A program made the position numbers and the translations under genes. Below the pieces are notes generated by a model. That model made no database searches. It was not told where the DNA came from and saw nothing but the letters and a program-made list of their open reading frames with translations. A stretch of 16,068 bases of DNA from JBOGIF01 sp050742415 (GTDB lineage Bacteria > Actinomycetota > Acidimicrobiia > Acidimicrobiales > AC-14): positions 1-16,068 of the forward strand of contig JBOGIF010000020.1 of the NCBI GenBank assembly GCA_050742415.1, written 5' to 3'. Of this stretch, positions 13,854-16,068 are shown piece after piece (the stretch's first letter is position 1; every line of letters begins with the position of its first letter).

Positions 13854-15400
13854 GGGCCGACCTCGGCCTGGCGCACGTCGGTGCGGGCCTGGACCCGCAC
13901 CACCTTGTTCACGGCGCTCAGGTAGGCCCGGGCCGACGCCTCCACCACGTCGGTCGAGACCCCCCGGCCGGACACCTTGACGCCGTTGGCCTCCAGCTGG
14001 ATGACGACGTCGCCGAGAGCGTCGACCCCGCCCGTGACGGAGGACACGTTGAAGTCGGTGAGCCGGCCGTCGATTCCGGTGGCCGCTCGCAAAGCCTTGC
14101 AGGCGGCGTCGATCATACCGTCGCCCTCGCTGGTCCTCTCGATCTTCTCGCCCTCGCGGCTCACTACCACCCGGGCCCGGGGCATGCCGACGGTCCCCCC
14201 GCTCACCTCGAGGGCCTCCAGGACGAACGCCGAGGCCACGGTCGTGCCCAGCTCCTCTGCCACGATGGCCTCGAGGTCGGCGTCGGTGATCGCCACCTTG
14301 CGGTCGGCGAGCTCCTTGAAGCGGGCGAAGGCGGCGTTGAGCACGTCGCCCGAGATGCTGATCCCCATGTGGGCCAGCGTGTCGGCGAAGGCATGGCGCC
14401 CCGAGTGCTTTCCGAGGACGATCTGGCTGCCGACCTGGCCGACGCTGGCCGCTTCGATGATCTCGTAGGTGGTGCGCTCGGCCAGCACGCCGTGCTGGTG
14501 GATGCCCGACTCATGTGCAAAGGCGTTGCGCCCCACGACGGCCTTGTTGTACTGGATCGGGTAGCCGGTGAGGCGGCTGACCAGCCGGCTGGTACGGGCC
14601 AGCTCCTCGGTGCGAACGCCGGTGGCCAGGCCGGGGAACTGGTCGGCGCGGACCTTCACTGCCATGACCACCTCCTCCAGCGCGGCGTTGCCGGCCCGCT
14701 CGCCCAACCCGTTGACGCACACCTCGATCTGGCGGGCGCCGGCCTGGACCCCTGCCAGCGAGTTGGCGGTGGCCAGGCCCAGGTCGTTGTGGCAGTGAAC
14801 CGACGTCACGTAGTCGCCCTGAACCTCGCGGCGGATGTACTGGATCAGCGCGCCAAAGTCCCACGGGATGCCGTACCCGACCGTGTCGGGGATGTTCAGC
14901 GTGGTGGCGCCGGCGTCGACCGCGGCCTGCAGCACCTCGATCATGAAGTCGAGCGGAGTGCGGGTGGCGTCCTGGGGGCTGAACTCGACGTCGCCGGTGT
15001 GCTCCCGGGCCCGGGCCACGCCCGTCCGGGTGGCCTCTACGACCTGAGCCTCGGTCATCTTCAGCATGTGCTCCCGATGGTTCGGGCTGGTGGAGATGAA
15101 CACGTGGATACGGGCGCGCTCAGCCTCGCGCAGCGCCTCCCAGCACCGGTCGACGTCGGACTGCTGGGTTCGCGACAGGCCGGCGATGACAGGACCGTGG
15201 ACCTTGCGGGCGATGGCGGCCACCGCCTCGAAGTCACCTTCGCTGGCCACCGGGAACCCAGCCTCGATGTAGTCCACGCCCAGGCGCGCCAGCTGCTCGG
15301 CAATCTCCAGCTTCTCCCCGGCGTCGAGCGAGATCCCCGGCGACTGCTCGCCGTCGCGCAGGGTGGTGTCGAAGATGATCAGCCGCTCGGTCTCGCTCAT
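13850..15400 (-). CDS. leuA: 2-isopropylmalate synthase LeuA
   Basis: This 516-residue enzyme condenses acetyl-CoA with 2-oxoisovalerate to 2-isopropylmalate, the first committed step of leucine synthesis. The catalytic HMGL-like barrel has FDTTLRDGEQSPG (10-22; metal and substrate residues Asp 11, Arg 15), SVHCHNDLGLATAN with metal ligands His 202 and His 204, and GLGERAGNAALEEV (231-244). AHESGIHQHG and the linker lead to a C-terminal LeuA regulatory domain (about 370-510), which normally binds leucine for feedback inhibition. The ATG at 15400 has GGAGG 4 bases upstream. The leader (15401-15576) holds an attenuator, so transcription should respond to charged tRNA-Leu. It overlaps the convergent GDPD stop by 4 bases, and no terminator is visible there. 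Confidence 0.95.
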   Translation of the reverse strand: MSETERLIIFDTTLRDGEQSPGISLDAGEKLEIAEQLARLGVDYIEAGFPVASEGDFEAVAAIARKVHGPVIAGLSRTQQSDVDRCWEALREAERARIHVFISTSPNHREHMLKMTEAQVVEATRTGVARAREHTGDVEFSPQDATRTPLDFMIEVLQAAVDAGATTLNIPDTVGYGIPWDFGALIQYIRREVQGDYVTSVHCHNDLGLATANSLAGVQAGARQIEVCVNGLGERAGNAALEEVVMAVKVRADQFPGLATGVRTEELARTSRLVSRLTGYPIQYNKAVVGRNAFAHESGIHQHGVLAERTTYEIIEAASVGQVGSQIVLGKHSGRHAFADTLAHMGISISGDVLNAAFARFKELADRKVAITDADLEAIVAEELGTTVASAFVLEALEVSGGTVGMPRARVVVSREGEKIERTSEGDGMIDAACKALRAATGIDGRLTDFNVSSVTGGVDALGDVVIQLEANGVKVSGRGVSTDVVEASARAYLSAVNKVVRVQARTDVRQAEVGP

Positions 15401-15446
15401 GGGTCCTCCGGTCGATTGCTCTCGTGCTCTCAGGGGTGTTCAGGGC

Positions 15447-15481
15447 AAAAGAAAAACCTCCCGGCCCGAAGGCTCGAGAGG
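15447..15481 (-). terminator. leuA: Rho-independent terminator in the leuA leader
   Basis: On the transcribed strand the arms are CCTCTCGAGCC (15481-15471) and GGCCGGGAGG (15466-15457) around a TTCG tetraloop, pairing over about 10 bp with one bulged A and one G-U pair. It is followed at once by TTTTTCTTTT (15456-15447). Such a clear U-tract terminator is unusual in this G+C-rich window and lies 46 bases before the leuA ATG, so it must be conditional: an attenuator rather than an end of transcription. Confidence 0.85.
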
Positions 15482-15485
15482 CGTA

Positions 15486-15509
15486 GGCGAGCACCGTGAG
15501 GCGCCCGCC
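15486..15509 (-). promoter_or_regulatory. leuA: Leader hairpin (pause/anti-antiterminator arm)
   Basis: GGCGGGCGCC and GGTGCTCGCC can pair over 10 positions, two of them G-U, around a TCAC loop. The hairpin starts one base after the leader-peptide stop codon. Its second arm contains GCTCG, complementary to CGAGC in the first arm of the terminator, so opening this hairpin would allow an alternative pairing that breaks the terminator. This is the 1:2 / 2:3 / 3:4 plan of classical attenuators. The pairings were read by eye. Confidence 0.6.
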
Positions 15510-15510
15510 G

Positions 15511-15576
15511 CTAAGTAAGGAGCAGGTCTGTGGCGAAGATGGGGGTGGGGGTCTGCTCACACATAACTGTAGCCAT
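15511..15576 (-). CDS. leuL: leuA leader peptide
   Basis: This short frame of 21 codons plus TAG starts MATVMCEQ and ends IFATDLLLT. Three consecutive Leu codons of different kinds (CTG CTC CTT, 15525-15517) sit two codons before the stop. A ribosome short of charged tRNA-Leu would stall there and cover the first arm of the hairpin that begins one base after the stop. The start may be the ATG at 15576 or the in-frame ATG at 15564 (17 residues). No ribosome binding site is seen at either, and the promoter is not resolved. The symbol follows the usual name for leu leader peptides. Confidence 0.7.
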   Translation of the reverse strand: MATVMCEQTPTPIFATDLLLT

Positions 15577-15604
15577 GGTGCCAGGCGGCCCGACAAGGGT
15601 CAAG

Positions 15605-15610
15605 TAGGGT
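15605..15610 (+). promoter_or_regulatory. -10-like element TAGGGT before the 15618 ATG
   Basis: TAGGGT fits T-A-N-N-N-T and ends 7 bases before the ATG at 15618, which predicts transcription starting at the start codon. No -35 element is evident. The opposite strand does not complete the A-N3-TA-N3-T symmetry seen at the two tighter divergent junctions. Confidence 0.4.
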
Positions 15611-15617
15611 CGTGCCC

Positions 15618-16064
15618 ATGATCAGGCGGGTGCTGCGATTGGGACTCCGGGCCGGTTTGCTGGCCAGCATCGTGCTCGGCCTGGTGAAGATCCTCCGCGG
15701 GCGCAGCGAGTCGTCGTCTCCCAAGATGGACGAGTCTTGGCTGGCAGCCCAGAGCGGCTCCTCGCCCGACGAGCCGCCCAGCCCTCCCGAGCCACCGCTC
15801 GTGGAGCCCACGATGCTGACGTCGGTCATCCAGGCACCGCTGTCGCGCCCCGGCCCCGGGCCGGTGGCGATCGAGGTTCCCACCGTGGCCTGGGTGGAGC
15901 CGGAGGGTACGTCCTGCCCCGCCAGCCACCCGGTCAAGGGAAAGCTGTCGAGCGGGATCTACCACCTCCCGGGCATGGCGGCCTACGACCGCACCCGTCC
16001 GGACCGCTGTTACGCCGGCCCGGAGGGTGCCGAGGCCGACGGCCTCACCCGCGCCAAGCGCTAA
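15618..16064 (+). CDS. Membrane-anchored protein with sunset-type domain
   Basis: This 148-residue protein has three parts. The N-terminus is basic (MIRRVLRLGLR) and leads into one membrane helix (about 8-27, GLRAGLLASIVLGLVKIL). A Pro/Ser/Glu-rich linker of about 60 residues follows. The C-terminal domain (about 92-148) reads CPASHPVKGKLSSGIYHLPG, then YDRTRPDRCY and AEADGLTRAK, the pattern of the small 'sunset' domain found beside nuclease-like and secreted or anchored actinobacterial proteins, with two Cys (100 and 131). Its function is not known to me. The ATG at 15618 is chosen over the GTG at 15612 because TAGGGT ends 7 bases before the ATG. The gene is divergent from leuA and complete; its TAA stop ends 4 bases from the window edge. 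Confidence 0.75.
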   Translation: MIRRVLRLGLRAGLLASIVLGLVKILRGRSESSSPKMDESWLAAQSGSSPDEPPSPPEPPLVEPTMLTSVIQAPLSRPGPGPVAIEVPTVAWVEPEGTSCPASHPVKGKLSSGIYHLPGMAAYDRTRPDRCYAGPEGAEADGLTRAKR

Positions 16065-16068
16065 ACCG

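Noticed and set aside
13517..15499. 660-codon open frame opposite leuA
   Set aside because: It is an antisense shadow of a complete leuA and runs through the attenuator terminator; its composition is Gly/Val/His/Asp-rich.

Overview
The window is very G+C-rich, densely packed chromosomal DNA with many GTG starts. Its gene set and order (small TM protein-tatA-tatC-helY-diacylglycerol-kinase-like; orn next to dut; miaB-miaA-dapF-hflX; a leader-controlled leuA) point to a high-G+C Gram-positive bacterium, most likely an actinobacterium of the Acidimicrobiia type. The phylum is well supported by the HelY and Tat neighbourhood; the class is only an inference. I see no insertion sequence, prophage, CRISPR array, rRNA or tRNA.

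Layout. (1) 160-684 (+) is an unrecognised protein, possibly of NTF2-like fold. (2) 667-6679 (-) is a six-gene unit, dut-miaB-miaA-dapF-hflX-dapC, read right to left. Its last four genes are joined by 4-base ATGA/GTGA start-stop overlaps. It combines dUTP removal, tRNA A37 modification (MiaA then MiaB), a ribosome-associated GTPase and two steps of meso-diaminopimelate synthesis. (3) 6704-8473 (+) starts divergently from dut: orn, two small unrecognised reading frames (the second with a strong ribosome binding site), and a glycerophosphodiester phosphodiesterase (GDPD). (4) 8501-13131 (-) is the Tat/HelY block: small membrane protein, tatA, tatC, helY and a diacylglycerol-kinase-like protein. 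(5) 13146-13853 (+) is a second GDPD, starting divergently from the Tat block. (6) 13850-15576 (-) is leuA with a complete leucine attenuator in its leader. (7) 15618-16064 (+) is a membrane-anchored protein with a C-terminal 'sunset'-type domain.

Regulatory reading. Several genes at the head of transcription units have a T-A-N-N-N-T -10-like element 6 or 7 bases before the start codon, which predicts leaderless mRNAs. At the two tight divergent junctions (dut/orn and small TM protein/GDPD) the elements on opposite strands share the same TA inside an A-N3-TA-N3-T core, which predicts two-way promoters. The leuA leader encodes a short peptide with three consecutive leucine codons before its stop, followed by a hairpin and a strong U-tract terminator.

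Most of the window is conserved housekeeping sequence. The items most worth following up are the leuA attenuator, the two symmetric divergent promoters, a catalytic Cys-to-Ser change in DapF, a perfect 10-bp inverted repeat spanning the miaB/miaA junction, and a small gene plus a perfect 16-bp palindrome in front of the first GDPD. I found no clear new multi-gene system.
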